From NCBI RefSeq assembly GCF_000236685.1, contig NC_016633.1, positions 1,674,001 through 1,738,000 of the forward strand: a DNA stretch of 64,000 nucleotides, in the 5' to 3' direction. Every line of letters starts with the position of its first letter. Position 1 is the stretch's first letter. The DNA is from Sphaerochaeta pleomorpha str. Grapes. GTDB taxonomy: Bacteria > Spirochaetota > Spirochaetia > Sphaerochaetales > Sphaerochaetaceae. Of this stretch, positions 16,827 through 25,826 are shown piece after piece. A program made the position numbers and the translations under genes. Under the pieces are notes generated by a model. The model was not told the DNA's origin and searched no databases. It saw only the letters and a program-made list of their open reading frames with translations.

Positions 16827-18053
16827 TCACAACCCCAGTTCTTTTTGTTTTGCTGCTAGATAGTCAACAATCTTTTCTCCACTATGTCCGCGAAACTGCC
16901 AAGCAGTTTCCTTTGCTTGCAGTCGGTTTTTGGTAAGAGTCTCATTTTGCACAGTATCAAGTAACACCTCTTTGATAGTAGGAAAACTGCTCTCTATCAG
17001 CTCAACGCCAATCTCTGGCAAAATCTTAAACTTCCAAGGCTCTTCATCTATACTTCCCCCATCATAAGGCCGATCATCAAAATTCGCATTGACATACAAA
17101 AATGGACGATCTAATAAGAAAGAGTAATCAAAAATGACCCCTGAGAAATCTGAAATCATGATATCAGATCGAAAAAGTGTTCCAATATTTTCCCTAGAAT
17201 AATTCCACTCAAGATTACTACTTGACGCATACCGTCTCTGCAATCTCTCTAAAACAGCTTTCTCTGATTGTATAGATTGAGGATGAGGACGTACAATAAT
17301 TTGGAAACCGGTCTCCACAAGTGGATCAAGCAAACGCTCTCCATATTTACTCAGAATCCCATTACTTCCCCAAGAAGGAGCTACAAGAACGGTAAATAAG
17401 TGGTTCTCATCTGGCTCAAAGGTAGAAAGTTGTTGATTGAGCATATCCAAATACGTGCATCCGACCACAACAAGTTCTTTTTTCGCTATTCCCCGTTGCT
17501 CTTCTAAAATGCGAATATGGGCTTCTTGATATGTACCTGAAAGAAATACTGAATCAAAATAATCCAATCCGAAGAGTCTATATGAAGTAGCATCGGCCAC
17601 AGAATGGAGAACATGGGCATAATGTTTGACCCCCCTTGATCTCTTAAGCTGGTAGACATCAAGGCCTGGGGTGGTCATAAGGCAGATATCAGCCTCAAGA
17701 AAGTTCAGACGAGTGAAAGCCTTATTCCCTTCCCCGATAAATTCACCGTTTATATAGGAATATGGGTTCGAAAAGAACGGGTCTTTCTCAGCTGATGTAA
17801 AATACATGACAGAAATTTGTCTCTTCTCGAAGGCGTCAAGGATAGGTTTGAAAACACTCCAGTATCGCTCACTCTCAGAGTAGATAACAAAAGGATACCT
17901 ATTCTTATTTGAAGCAACAGCCTTTCCTCCGGTGAGAAAAAATTTGACCTTTATCAGCGCTGCCTTGGCAACAAAATAGAGCATGGTAACTAAACCAATG
18001 ATGATAGAGAACAACATACTTCCCGTTCCGGGATCTATATACAACAGCAACAT
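16827..18053 (-). CDS. Membrane-associated CDP-glycerol glycerophosphotransferase-like protein
   Basis: 408-residue protein of the TagB/TagF family, enzymes that move polyol-phosphate groups from CDP-activated donors onto glycans. One N-terminal hydrophobic segment (Y-I-D-P-G-T-G-S-M-L-F followed by an I/L/V-rich stretch) should anchor it. The GT-B-like core has V-A-P-S-W-G-S-N, I-V-R-P-H-P-Q and D-I-M-I-S-D-F-S-G-V-I-F-D-Y near 300-325, the usual C-terminal CDP-binding region. It lies 14 bp after the YidC/LTA-synthase-like gene and just before the nucleotidyltransferase/pepM genes. It could therefore use either a CDP-polyol or a CMP-phosphonate donor. Confidence 0.82.
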   Translation of the reverse strand: MLLLYIDPGTGSMLFSIIIGLVTMLYFVAKAALIKVKFFLTGGKAVASNKNRYPFVIYSESERYWSVFKPILDAFEKRQISVMYFTSAEKDPFFSNPYSYINGEFIGEGNKAFTRLNFLEADICLMTTPGLDVYQLKRSRGVKHYAHVLHSVADATSYRLFGLDYFDSVFLSGTYQEAHIRILEEQRGIAKKELVVVGCTYLDMLNQQLSTFEPDENHLFTVLVAPSWGSNGILSKYGERLLDPLVETGFQIIVRPHPQSIQSEKAVLERLQRRYASSSNLEWNYSRENIGTLFRSDIMISDFSGVIFDYSFLLDRPFLYVNANFDDRPYDGGSIDEEPWKFKILPEIGVELIESSFPTIKEVLLDTVQNETLTKNRLQAKETAWQFRGHSGEKIVDYLAAKQKELGL

Positions 18054-18067
18054 ATGTAAAAACCACC

Positions 18068-20797
18068 TTACTTAACGATAATAGGACTCCAATTAGTTTC
18101 AATGGAGATGTCATCATGAACCGTAAAACTTCTTGAATAATCAAAGGAAAATTGGGTTCCAAGGTTTTTCTTGGGATCCCAGGAACCGGTATAAACCTGG
18201 ACCTTTTGCTTCTGGACACTTTCTAGAAGGTTCTTTCCCGTAAATGGGTTCACTTTCGAAACTTCTAGATTTTCAATGGCGAGCTGAGGAAGGTCAGCAT
18301 TGGTCATAAAAGTGGAATCTGTCCTTAGTCTATCTTTTGAATTGAAATCCTTAACGAGAAGCAAGGGGTTATACCTACTATAGTCGTTCATGGCATTATC
18401 GAAATCTTTAAATAGCGGGTTGAATAAATCCTTGCCGTGGTCCGCAACGATAAAAATACGAGTATTATCATACATCCCGTCTTTTTTTAATTTTTCAAGC
18501 CATATGCCAATACGCTTGAGGGCAGCAACATAGACATGGTAGGTGGCAATATCTTTTTCACTAAGCCTAGTCATTTCATCAAAAGGAGTAGAGATATCTG
18601 TTACCCTACTTCGTGGTTCATACTCCGGAGCCTGTAAGAAGACCGGGCTATGAGCTGTTTGATTATCTATAAATGTATAGGTGTTTCCTTCGGCTGTATA
18701 ATCAGTAATGGAATCCAGATAATAAAGAGTCGAATATGAATTTAAAAAAATATCAATATCTTGCGAATTTTCATCCACTAAGAAATATCTGCCAGTATCA
18801 TATATCGTTTTTCTAAGCAAAGGTGCCAGGGCCTTCATCAGGGAAAACATAGGAAGACGCTTTTTTATGATTTTGCTTTCAGCATTTGTATTCCAATCCA
18901 AGACGTCACTGAAATCTTTCTTATATTGGACAGCATATTTTCCTTGAATATTCATTACCTTAATTTCAGGATATGGCTTGAAAGGAGTATAATCACCTTC
19001 CCACTTATAATTACAGAATGGAGGATCAGTTACGGTGACAGAATATCCTGCATCGAGAAAAAGCTTAGGCAAAACGAGGGTAGCCTCATTATGTTTATCT
19101 ACAAGTTTTTCGTTATCCCGTTTATTGATTTCTCCTGGGGTATACTCATAGCCTCCCATCATTGCAGGGGCCCCATATAAAGTATCAGTACCAAAGGATA
19201 CAGTATTCGGGTAATAAACAAATCCATCCAGCTGTTCTCTCAATTCTGGAATTTGTTCAAGGGCATAGGGGAAATAAGCATTAATAGCGCGATCAAGGAA
19301 GAGAACTACTACGTTCTTTCCTTCTTTTGAAAGATGAAAAACAGGTTTCAATCCCTCTACATCACTTCCTTTTGCTTGATTTTCCAACACATTCTGTTTG
19401 TGTTCCGTAAATTCCTTCTGAATGGTCATAGTATTCAACATACTTGCAGCTAAAGTGGTGATGGAAAGAATGAGGAACAAACCAGAGAGGATTTTATACC
19501 GTCGTTGCTTTACAAGCACCCCACATATGATAAAACATATCACTCCCACCAAAAAAGGAATTACTATAAGAGAGAGAGACGGGGTCAATACTGTAGGATT
19601 CTCAAACTCAAGATGAGTACTTACAGTCCCATAATTCCCTCTGAACAAAAACACATTGAAAAGCGATACGAGGGATAAGCACGCAAACAGATATGCAATT
19701 ATGGCTTTTGCTTTCTTCGAAGCTAACGCATAGATGGCTGAAGGCCAAACACAACAGATTCCAAAGAAAATGATAGCAGTTGAATACACATAGGACAAAG
19801 GGTTTTCCACATTACCGAGAAATGAGAATTCAATAGTTGAAGATGAAATAAGGTTGGAAGGAATTAAAAGCCCACAAAGGGCCCAAAGAATAAGACAAGA
19901 AAGAACAAACAGGAGATTCCTTCCTTTACGATTCTCTGCAAGGCTAGCAAGAAACGTAATATACATAAAATCAATGAAACGGAGAAACAAAGGGATAATA
20001 AGTATTGCGATACACCCTCCGATAAGTACTATTCTATTGGCAAAAGATAAGGAGGGGTGTGCAATACTAATTGCGACAGTTATTCCAATAGATGCAAAAA
20101 CAGCACAACCATATAAGGCCTTGAGAGGACTCTTCAACCTATAGAAACAATTCTTTACCAGCGAGAAAATATTATTCAAAGTCCAGTAATAGACCAACCC
20201 TGCAGGGGAATTATAGAGCAGGATCATAAACAAGCCAGCCATACCATACAGCTGTACTTTATCCCGCAGGGGAAATCCTTTGCTATAAATAATTCCGGCA
20301 ATTACATTGATAGCGGTCATCAATATCGGCAGGACATTGAAAGAAATGCCACCGATAGTAAGAAGTCTGTCTGGTTGTCCTAAGTCTGAAAGAAAAAAGA
20401 AGCTCTGGCCTTGCAACTGGGAAAGATTGGATAGGAAATGATAGGCTGCAATAAAAAAAGGGACCTGAATCATCAAACTGATGGAGCTTCGGAGAGCATA
20501 TGCAGGATGATAATGATTCTGCCTATAGTAGGTAGAGAGAATCATGTACTGCTCATCACCTTTGAATACAGCCTTGATCCGATCAATACCAGGTTTCAGC
20601 TTTATACGGATATCCCGTTCTCTCCTCTGGAGGGAATCGGCAATATTATACAGAGGTAAGGCAAGAAGACTAATAACGATACTAATCCCAGCTATCGCAA
20701 TCCCGCTATTATCAAAGCTTTTTAAAAAGAAAACATAAATTAATTCAACCAATAACTCTAAAGGATAAACTACTATATTATAAATAAAAGCACCCAT
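18068..20797 (-). CDS. YidC/Oxa1-like membrane domain fused to LTA-synthase/sulfatase-like domain
   Basis: 909-residue inner-membrane fusion. Residues 1 to about 225 resemble the YidC/Oxa1 insertase core: a helix ending in L-P-L-Y, a basic amphipathic loop with L-K-P-G-I-D-R-I-K, then M-I-Q-V-P-F-F-I-A-A and a late helix with N-S-P-A-G-L-V-Y-Y-W. Further membrane helices follow to about residue 460. From about residue 495 an alkaline-phosphatase-superfamily domain begins (V-V-V-L-F-L-D-R-A), with S-F-G-T-D-T-L-Y-G as probable nucleophile region and I-F-I-V-A-D-H-G-K-D as metal site. Such domains move phospho-head groups onto polymers (LtaS) or transfer phosphoethanolamine. I know of no characterised protein with this architecture. 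Position beside phosphonate genes suggests export-linked head-group transfer. Confidence 0.8.
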   Translation of the reverse strand: MGAFIYNIVVYPLELLVELIYVFFLKSFDNSGIAIAGISIVISLLALPLYNIADSLQRRERDIRIKLKPGIDRIKAVFKGDEQYMILSTYYRQNHYHPAYALRSSISLMIQVPFFIAAYHFLSNLSQLQGQSFFFLSDLGQPDRLLTIGGISFNVLPILMTAINVIAGIIYSKGFPLRDKVQLYGMAGLFMILLYNSPAGLVYYWTLNNIFSLVKNCFYRLKSPLKALYGCAVFASIGITVAISIAHPSLSFANRIVLIGGCIAILIIPLFLRFIDFMYITFLASLAENRKGRNLLFVLSCLILWALCGLLIPSNLISSSTIEFSFLGNVENPLSYVYSTAIIFFGICCVWPSAIYALASKKAKAIIAYLFACLSLVSLFNVFLFRGNYGTVSTHLEFENPTVLTPSLSLIVIPFLVGVICFIICGVLVKQRRYKILSGLFLILSITTLAASMLNTMTIQKEFTEHKQNVLENQAKGSDVEGLKPVFHLSKEGKNVVVLFLDRAINAYFPYALEQIPELREQLDGFVYYPNTVSFGTDTLYGAPAMMGGYEYTPGEINKRDNEKLVDKHNEATLVLPKLFLDAGYSVTVTDPPFCNYKWEGDYTPFKPYPEIKVMNIQGKYAVQYKKDFSDVLDWNTNAESKIIKKRLPMFSLMKALAPLLRKTIYDTGRYFLVDENSQDIDIFLNSYSTLYYLDSITDYTAEGNTYTFIDNQTAHSPVFLQAPEYEPRSRVTDISTPFDEMTRLSEKDIATYHVYVAALKRIGIWLEKLKKDGMYDNTRIFIVADHGKDLFNPLFKDFDNAMNDYSRYNPLLLVKDFNSKDRLRTDSTFMTNADLPQLAIENLEVSKVNPFTGKNLLESVQKQKVQVYTGSWDPKKNLGTQFSFDYSRSFTVHDDISIETNWSPIIVK

Positions 20798-20893
20798 TTA
20801 AAAATCACTCCAAAGGCCCATATAAAAATATTTTCGGAAACCATAACTTAAACTTTAACAACACTATAACATAGTTCAAATTTCTAGGGTGAG

Positions 20894-22069
20894 TTAATTA
20901 CTAACCTGGGAACTTCCAATGCTATAGTAGTCTAATTTTCTCACAATAAACCTACAGACATCTTCACTTGCCTGTCCTGTTTCCCGAGTTTTATAGAAAT
21001 CGAGTATCTGTTCACAATTTTCCTTGCTATCACGATGCGGAAGATCCTTAAGAATTGAAATTAGTTCTGCTTGCGTCTGGGCAATCCAAAAGGGTGAATT
21101 ATCCAAATCGAAATAGAAAGCCCTGTCATGTGCAAGGTAGCTTTCCCTGTCATCTTGAAAGAGAATCAGAGGACGCTTGGTGAGGGCAAAATCCCCGGCA
21201 CTTGAAGAATAATCAGTTATAAGGATATCAGCAATTTGCAACAGGTCTGCCATATCCTCATGGGAAGATACATTGATGATTCTCGTAGATTCCGGTATTC
21301 CACCCAAACCAATTACTTTGTTATGGGCACGAACCAACATGTTCCATTTCACTCCTGTGGAATGTTCAAGAGCATCGAGAACTGCAATCATATCAAATTC
21401 TTGGACTTCTTGATTCTCCTTTGAATGGGTGGCCTTTCGCCTCAAGGTAGGAGCATAGAGAATATATTTTACCTCTGGATCGAATGAAAGCATACGTTTT
21501 GTCTGGTTCACTGATTCCTTATCAATGTGGACTAATTTGTCATTCCGTGGAGTACCAGTCTTTAATATCTCACCAGTATACCTGAATGCCGATCGGAAAA
21601 CAGACTCAGCAAAATCAGACCCGGCCAAAGTTAAATCACACGTAGTTGTTTCGGGTAATTGATTCTTCTTTGAACGGGGATTACAGTCATTCAAAATCTT
21701 CTTGAAGCCTCTGTCACCGTGCCACGTCTGGATATATATCTGGTTCTTCCCTTTATAGGCCCAATAGGGCTGAGTATCGTTAAATACCCAGATCCGTGCC
21801 GTAGCAAGCTCATAGACAGCACGTAAACTCCATCGTTTTGCAATCTTTAGATAGGAAGGAACCAACGTTCGTTTCTGTTCAGGGTTGTTGAATAGCCAAA
21901 TTTGTTCTATGGAAGGATCCATGACATGCAAGTGTTCCGATATTGCCTTTGGGTTGTCAGAATAGGAACCGCCAGAAAAACTGCAAAACACCACTTTACG
22001 GGGATTTAGGGGAAGCATTGCATGAACGAGATGCATTAAACCAAGTTTTAATTTTATTGAATTAAACAT
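20894..22069 (-). CDS. CDP-glycerol glycerophosphotransferase family protein (TagF-like)
   Basis: 391-residue cytosolic/peripheral transferase. K-V-V-F-C-S-F-S-G-G-S-Y-S-D-N-P-K-A near the N-terminus, I-Q-T-W-H-G-D-R-G-F-K-K near residue 125, I-L-Y-A-P-T-L-R-R and D-I-L-I-T-D-Y-S-S near 285 are classical TagF/TagB signatures. Predicted to add glycerol- or ribitol-phosphate units from a CDP-polyol. The ATG at 22069 is preferred over longer in-frame starts because it overlaps the flippase stop by only a few bases, as expected in a coupled operon. 96 bp separate it from the YidC-fusion gene. Confidence 0.9.
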   Translation of the reverse strand: MFNSIKLKLGLMHLVHAMLPLNPRKVVFCSFSGGSYSDNPKAISEHLHVMDPSIEQIWLFNNPEQKRTLVPSYLKIAKRWSLRAVYELATARIWVFNDTQPYWAYKGKNQIYIQTWHGDRGFKKILNDCNPRSKKNQLPETTTCDLTLAGSDFAESVFRSAFRYTGEILKTGTPRNDKLVHIDKESVNQTKRMLSFDPEVKYILYAPTLRRKATHSKENQEVQEFDMIAVLDALEHSTGVKWNMLVRAHNKVIGLGGIPESTRIINVSSHEDMADLLQIADILITDYSSSAGDFALTKRPLILFQDDRESYLAHDRAFYFDLDNSPFWIAQTQAELISILKDLPHRDSKENCEQILDFYKTRETGQASEDVCRFIVRKLDYYSIGSSQVSN

Positions 22070-23543
22070 TGCCTTTTCTCGCTTTCTTCTTACGAAGTAC
22101 TGCAAATGCATCTTGTATCGATCCTCGGTTTGCCAGATAGACAATGCTGAGAAAAACCAAAAGAACAACAGCCTTGTAGACAATATTGCCAAATGAAATT
22201 ACATTTGCATACCGTGTATAACTAAAATAGAGACCAGTTACAAGAAACAACACCGTAAGCAATGACAATCCAATAAAATGGCCAATATTGTACCCTATTT
22301 TATCAAACTTATTGGAAATCCAGACAACAATACCAACCCTGATAACCATCGCAATGGCATCAGCTGCAACGGACCCGTACATCCCATATTTTTGAATTAA
22401 AAAGTATGATAAGGCTACATTAACCAGGCTACTGGTTACCGTTGCCGTGAATATATATTTTGATGCCTTTTTATAATAAAAGAGAATATTTATATAAAAA
22501 TAATAAGGGGTCTTCAGGGAAAACGTGATAACAATCAGCGGAACCAGTTTCCAGGATTCTTCATATTGTGAGCTTGCCATGAGCACAATCAACTCCTGAC
22601 AAAAAAGACCTACGCAAAGGAATAAGAAACTATAAAACCAAACCAAGACACTGGATAAATCAACTATTTGTTTTCTGTCGAAACCTTTTTTATTCATCTG
22701 GTCGTAGAACCATGGTTGAAAAGCCGCGTTGACAGAGCTTTGCACCAAATCGGCCAAGGAACCAAAACGGCTTGCAAGGCTAAACAAACCGACAGAAGCC
22801 AAAGACGAAGTTCCATTGATAAAGACCTTGGAAACAAACTGGGCAATCTGGGTCGATAGGTTATGGGGAATTATCGGAATGGAATAACTGAGAGTTTCTT
22901 TTAAAATTGTCTTGTCGAGGCAAAACCGAATGAGATGAAGCCGCTTCAAATCAAAAAGCATCCAGATACATGCAAGGGAGCTGCTTATTACCAAAGAGAG
23001 CAATACTCCGTTTGCCCCCCAGCTAAAGAAAGCGACGAACAAGATATTTAATATTACCTGCAGAAAGAAATAGGAAATACTGACCATTGCAGATTTCCTT
23101 GCTTCCTGCATTCCCTTCAAAATGTCTTGATAAATCGTATAAAGACTGGTGAAGACCAAGGCTATCAGCGCCATGAGCACTGAAGGGTAGAAATCAACTC
23201 CCTGGAACAAGAATTTTGCCAATACATTCTTAAGCAATAGAGCCAGGATAAAAAACACACAGCCCGACAGGAACACAAAGCAAATCACCGTTCCGAAAAA
23301 AGTCCTGACTTTTTCAAGGTCATGCTTATAATCCGCATAAAACCTTATAACTGCCGAGTATAGGCTAAAGGCAATGATATAGGTGGAAACCGCAGAAAAA
23401 CTCGACAGCAGGTTAATAACACCATAGTCAGTCGTAGTGAGAAAAACGGTATACAGAGGCAACAATAAGAAGTTGAAGGCTTTCAACAAAATATTGTTAA
23501 ATGTATAGATGAGTGAGTTTTTAAGAACCTTTTTATTTGTCAT
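22062..23543 (-). CDS. Polysaccharide flippase (Wzx/MOP superfamily)
   Basis: 493-residue protein with about 12-14 hydrophobic helices, the size and profile of Wzx-type lipid-linked oligosaccharide flippases. The N-terminal T-N-K-K-V-L-K-N-S-L-I-Y-T-F-N-N with Y-G-V-I-N-L-L-S-S is typical of the family. It should flip the lipid-linked repeat made by this locus for the polymerase encoded just upstream (23605-25710). It overlaps the TagF-like gene and is one of three flippases in the window. Confidence 0.92.
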   Translation of the reverse strand: MTNKKVLKNSLIYTFNNILLKAFNFLLLPLYTVFLTTTDYGVINLLSSFSAVSTYIIAFSLYSAVIRFYADYKHDLEKVRTFFGTVICFVFLSGCVFFILALLLKNVLAKFLFQGVDFYPSVLMALIALVFTSLYTIYQDILKGMQEARKSAMVSISYFFLQVILNILFVAFFSWGANGVLLSLVISSSLACIWMLFDLKRLHLIRFCLDKTILKETLSYSIPIIPHNLSTQIAQFVSKVFINGTSSLASVGLFSLASRFGSLADLVQSSVNAAFQPWFYDQMNKKGFDRKQIVDLSSVLVWFYSFLFLCVGLFCQELIVLMASSQYEESWKLVPLIVITFSLKTPYYFYINILFYYKKASKYIFTATVTSSLVNVALSYFLIQKYGMYGSVAADAIAMVIRVGIVVWISNKFDKIGYNIGHFIGLSLLTVLFLVTGLYFSYTRYANVISFGNIVYKAVVLLVFLSIVYLANRGSIQDAFAVLRKKKARKGNV

Positions 23544-23604
23544 GCAATAGTATCCCTCAGTTCAATCGAAAAGCTCTCTTTAGCAAGACAGACTCTCAAG
23601 GAAT

Positions 23605-25710
23605 TCATTTATTGGTCATTCTTTCTGGCAATGCCAACCAACTTCCAAGAAGCAAGTCGTATTGTTCAGGTTCAAATTCTACAAACCCTGAAAAATGGAA
23701 AAATGTCAATTCACCAAAAAGGATCGTGTCATTTGCATCAATATAGAAATCGACACGTACGTGGGGCATCCCTGCAGACAAAACCCTTGCAAGGGAAAGC
23801 ATTTTTTCCCACTGTTGAGGTTTGGGAATATCATAGGTGCTATTTGGATAATGCTGAATAAGGGGAATTCTGTTCCAATCAACGTCAAAATAGTCAAATT
23901 TTGTGGTTTTCCCTCTATCCGAAGCTACAAAAGCAAATTTGGGTATCCCGTCAAAACAAAATATTTTATAATCCCTAGGAGGGTTTCCATCAGAAGTTTC
24001 GATTAGCTGTTCACATACAATTCTTGGCTTCACATCTTTATAAGGCCATTCCCTATCATACCAATAGTAGTTTTTCCCCATCCAAGCATGCATCTCACCT
24101 ATGGCAGCATCCCTGTTCAACTTTGCTTTGTCCCTACAGATGATTACATCCCCAGAAGTCTGGGTAGGTTTCAACACAAAAGCATCGGGAAGTGAATCAA
24201 AATCAATATCGTCAACTTTGTCATAGACCCCAATAAGAGGGATAAGGTATTCAGAGCCAATCGTATTGGCTATATGTTCCCTTACCTCATATTTGTCGAC
24301 AAGCTTTGTATACATCTCTTTTCTATCATAGAGCTTCAGCCACTGGAGTTTCTCGTTATACGTCTTTGGATTTTTAAGGTCCAGCTTCTTTTTAAGCGAC
24401 ATACGATATTTTATGGTTACAAAGGTTTTATCAGAAAGTAGCCGGGCAACTTTCCATTTTAGCATATGCAATACCAAAAGACGCGGACTACTGACCCATT
24501 CCTTCGCCTTTCTGAAAATATGCTCGAGGCTTTTACCTGAGTTTGCATCCCTTCTGGCTACACCAACATAACATAATGCAAGCAGTATTGTTGGCAACTC
24601 CTCATTGAATGTAACCCTTCCTAGGTTGTCGACTAACATGACAAGAAGAAGCGTTACAGATAGAATCGTTCCATTCTGCATCCTTCTCATAAAAAACATT
24701 TTCAAGCCTTTCGCCAAAAGCAAAAGAGGAAGCAAATAATACCAGAGGGTGCCAACAATACCCAAGGAAACAAGCAATTCGATGTAATTATTATGGGCAT
24801 AGACACTGAAGCCACCGACATTGGTAAAAGCCCCATATCCCCAACCAAAGAAAGGTTTCTCTTTAAACATTTCCCAGCCGCGAACCATCATCTCCATCCT
24901 GATCGAAGTGCTACTGCCCGATTGCCCCTCAGTAGGATAGACGAAAAAGGTTTCTATCTGACGTCCGCAAATTCTGTATAGGGGTTCCCATTTCATGGAT
25001 AGGTACAATACAGAAATGATTAGAAAAGCTACAATTCCAAACGATAAAAAGGAACGCTGGAGATTTTTTCGGGTAAGAAAAAACAGAAGCACACTGCCAA
25101 TGATAAGTATTGCTATCATTTTCCCGGAACCTGAGAAAAGACTCAGAAAACTGAAGGCAATGAAGATGATTCCAAAATACCATTTTTTGGCATCAAGAAA
25201 ACGATATAGCGCTACCAAGCCAGTCATAGAGAACAAATAGCCAACAGTATTTGCATTAATAGCTATAGTCTCACCCAAGCGTCTTGTTACAAAATCCTGA
25301 AATGGAGTTTTTATAACCAAGCGGACAACTACCACAAAAGTTGCAAAAAATAAACAATTCAGAAAAAATCTATAGTTTCTCTCTGACTCGAGTATATAGG
25401 CAATAAGCAAATTGGCAAAAATCATTACCTGAAGTATGGAAATTGCCCCATCCAATGCAAGAGAACTGCTAGTTGCGTACAATAGGGAACAGAAAGAAAG
25501 AGCAATAAACCCCAGGCTCCAAAAAGCGAAGGTGGTGAGTTTAGATTTTAAAACTAGAAATCTGATTCCAAAAACCAGGATAAACAATATCTCTACAGGT
25601 AGAAATACCTTGTGGTTGTTAAGACCAAAAGCCATAAGGATACTGAGAAAAACCAAAAGGGATATATCACAAAAAGTATCAAATACTTTGTGATTGTAAA
25701 TTGAATTCAT
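23605..25710 (-). CDS. O-antigen polymerase/ligase fused to TupA-like ATP-grasp domain
   Basis: 701-residue fusion. Residues 1 to about 410 form a polytopic membrane region with the Wzy/WaaL-type motif G-W-G-Y-G-A-F near 300, followed by a Y-A-H-N-N-Y-I-E-L segment, marking the O-antigen ligase/polymerase family. Residues about 440-695 form a cytosolic ATP-grasp domain like TupA: P-K-T-Y-N-E-K-L-Q-W-L-K-L, V-D-K-Y-E-V-R, D-Y-K-I-F-C-F-D-G, H-V-R-V-D-F-Y, F-G-E-L-T-F-F. TupA-like proteins are linked to adding amino acids or peptides to uronic acids. ATG 25710 with GGGAG 6 nt before it is preferred over the ATG five codons upstream. A stand-alone TupA lies at 35447-36334. Confidence 0.85.
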   Translation of the reverse strand: MNSIYNHKVFDTFCDISLLVFLSILMAFGLNNHKVFLPVEILFILVFGIRFLVLKSKLTTFAFWSLGFIALSFCSLLYATSSSLALDGAISILQVMIFANLLIAYILESERNYRFFLNCLFFATFVVVVRLVIKTPFQDFVTRRLGETIAINANTVGYLFSMTGLVALYRFLDAKKWYFGIIFIAFSFLSLFSGSGKMIAILIIGSVLLFFLTRKNLQRSFLSFGIVAFLIISVLYLSMKWEPLYRICGRQIETFFVYPTEGQSGSSTSIRMEMMVRGWEMFKEKPFFGWGYGAFTNVGGFSVYAHNNYIELLVSLGIVGTLWYYLLPLLLLAKGLKMFFMRRMQNGTILSVTLLLVMLVDNLGRVTFNEELPTILLALCYVGVARRDANSGKSLEHIFRKAKEWVSSPRLLVLHMLKWKVARLLSDKTFVTIKYRMSLKKKLDLKNPKTYNEKLQWLKLYDRKEMYTKLVDKYEVREHIANTIGSEYLIPLIGVYDKVDDIDFDSLPDAFVLKPTQTSGDVIICRDKAKLNRDAAIGEMHAWMGKNYYWYDREWPYKDVKPRIVCEQLIETSDGNPPRDYKIFCFDGIPKFAFVASDRGKTTKFDYFDVDWNRIPLIQHYPNSTYDIPKPQQWEKMLSLARVLSAGMPHVRVDFYIDANDTILFGELTFFHFSGFVEFEPEQYDLLLGSWLALPERMTNK

Positions 25711-25826
25711 TAATCTCTCCCACATTCTGCTTCGATGTGAACAGGCCCCAATAATTTGTTCATTATCGCAATATTCCAGTATTGCTTCAAGGAAGAATCA
25801 TTTTATTTACTCATCTTTCCTTCTTC

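Noticed and set aside
25768-25785. Short inverted repeat GCAATA/TATTGC before the polymerase fusion
   Set aside because: Only 6-bp AT-rich arms and no T-run; not distinguishable from chance.
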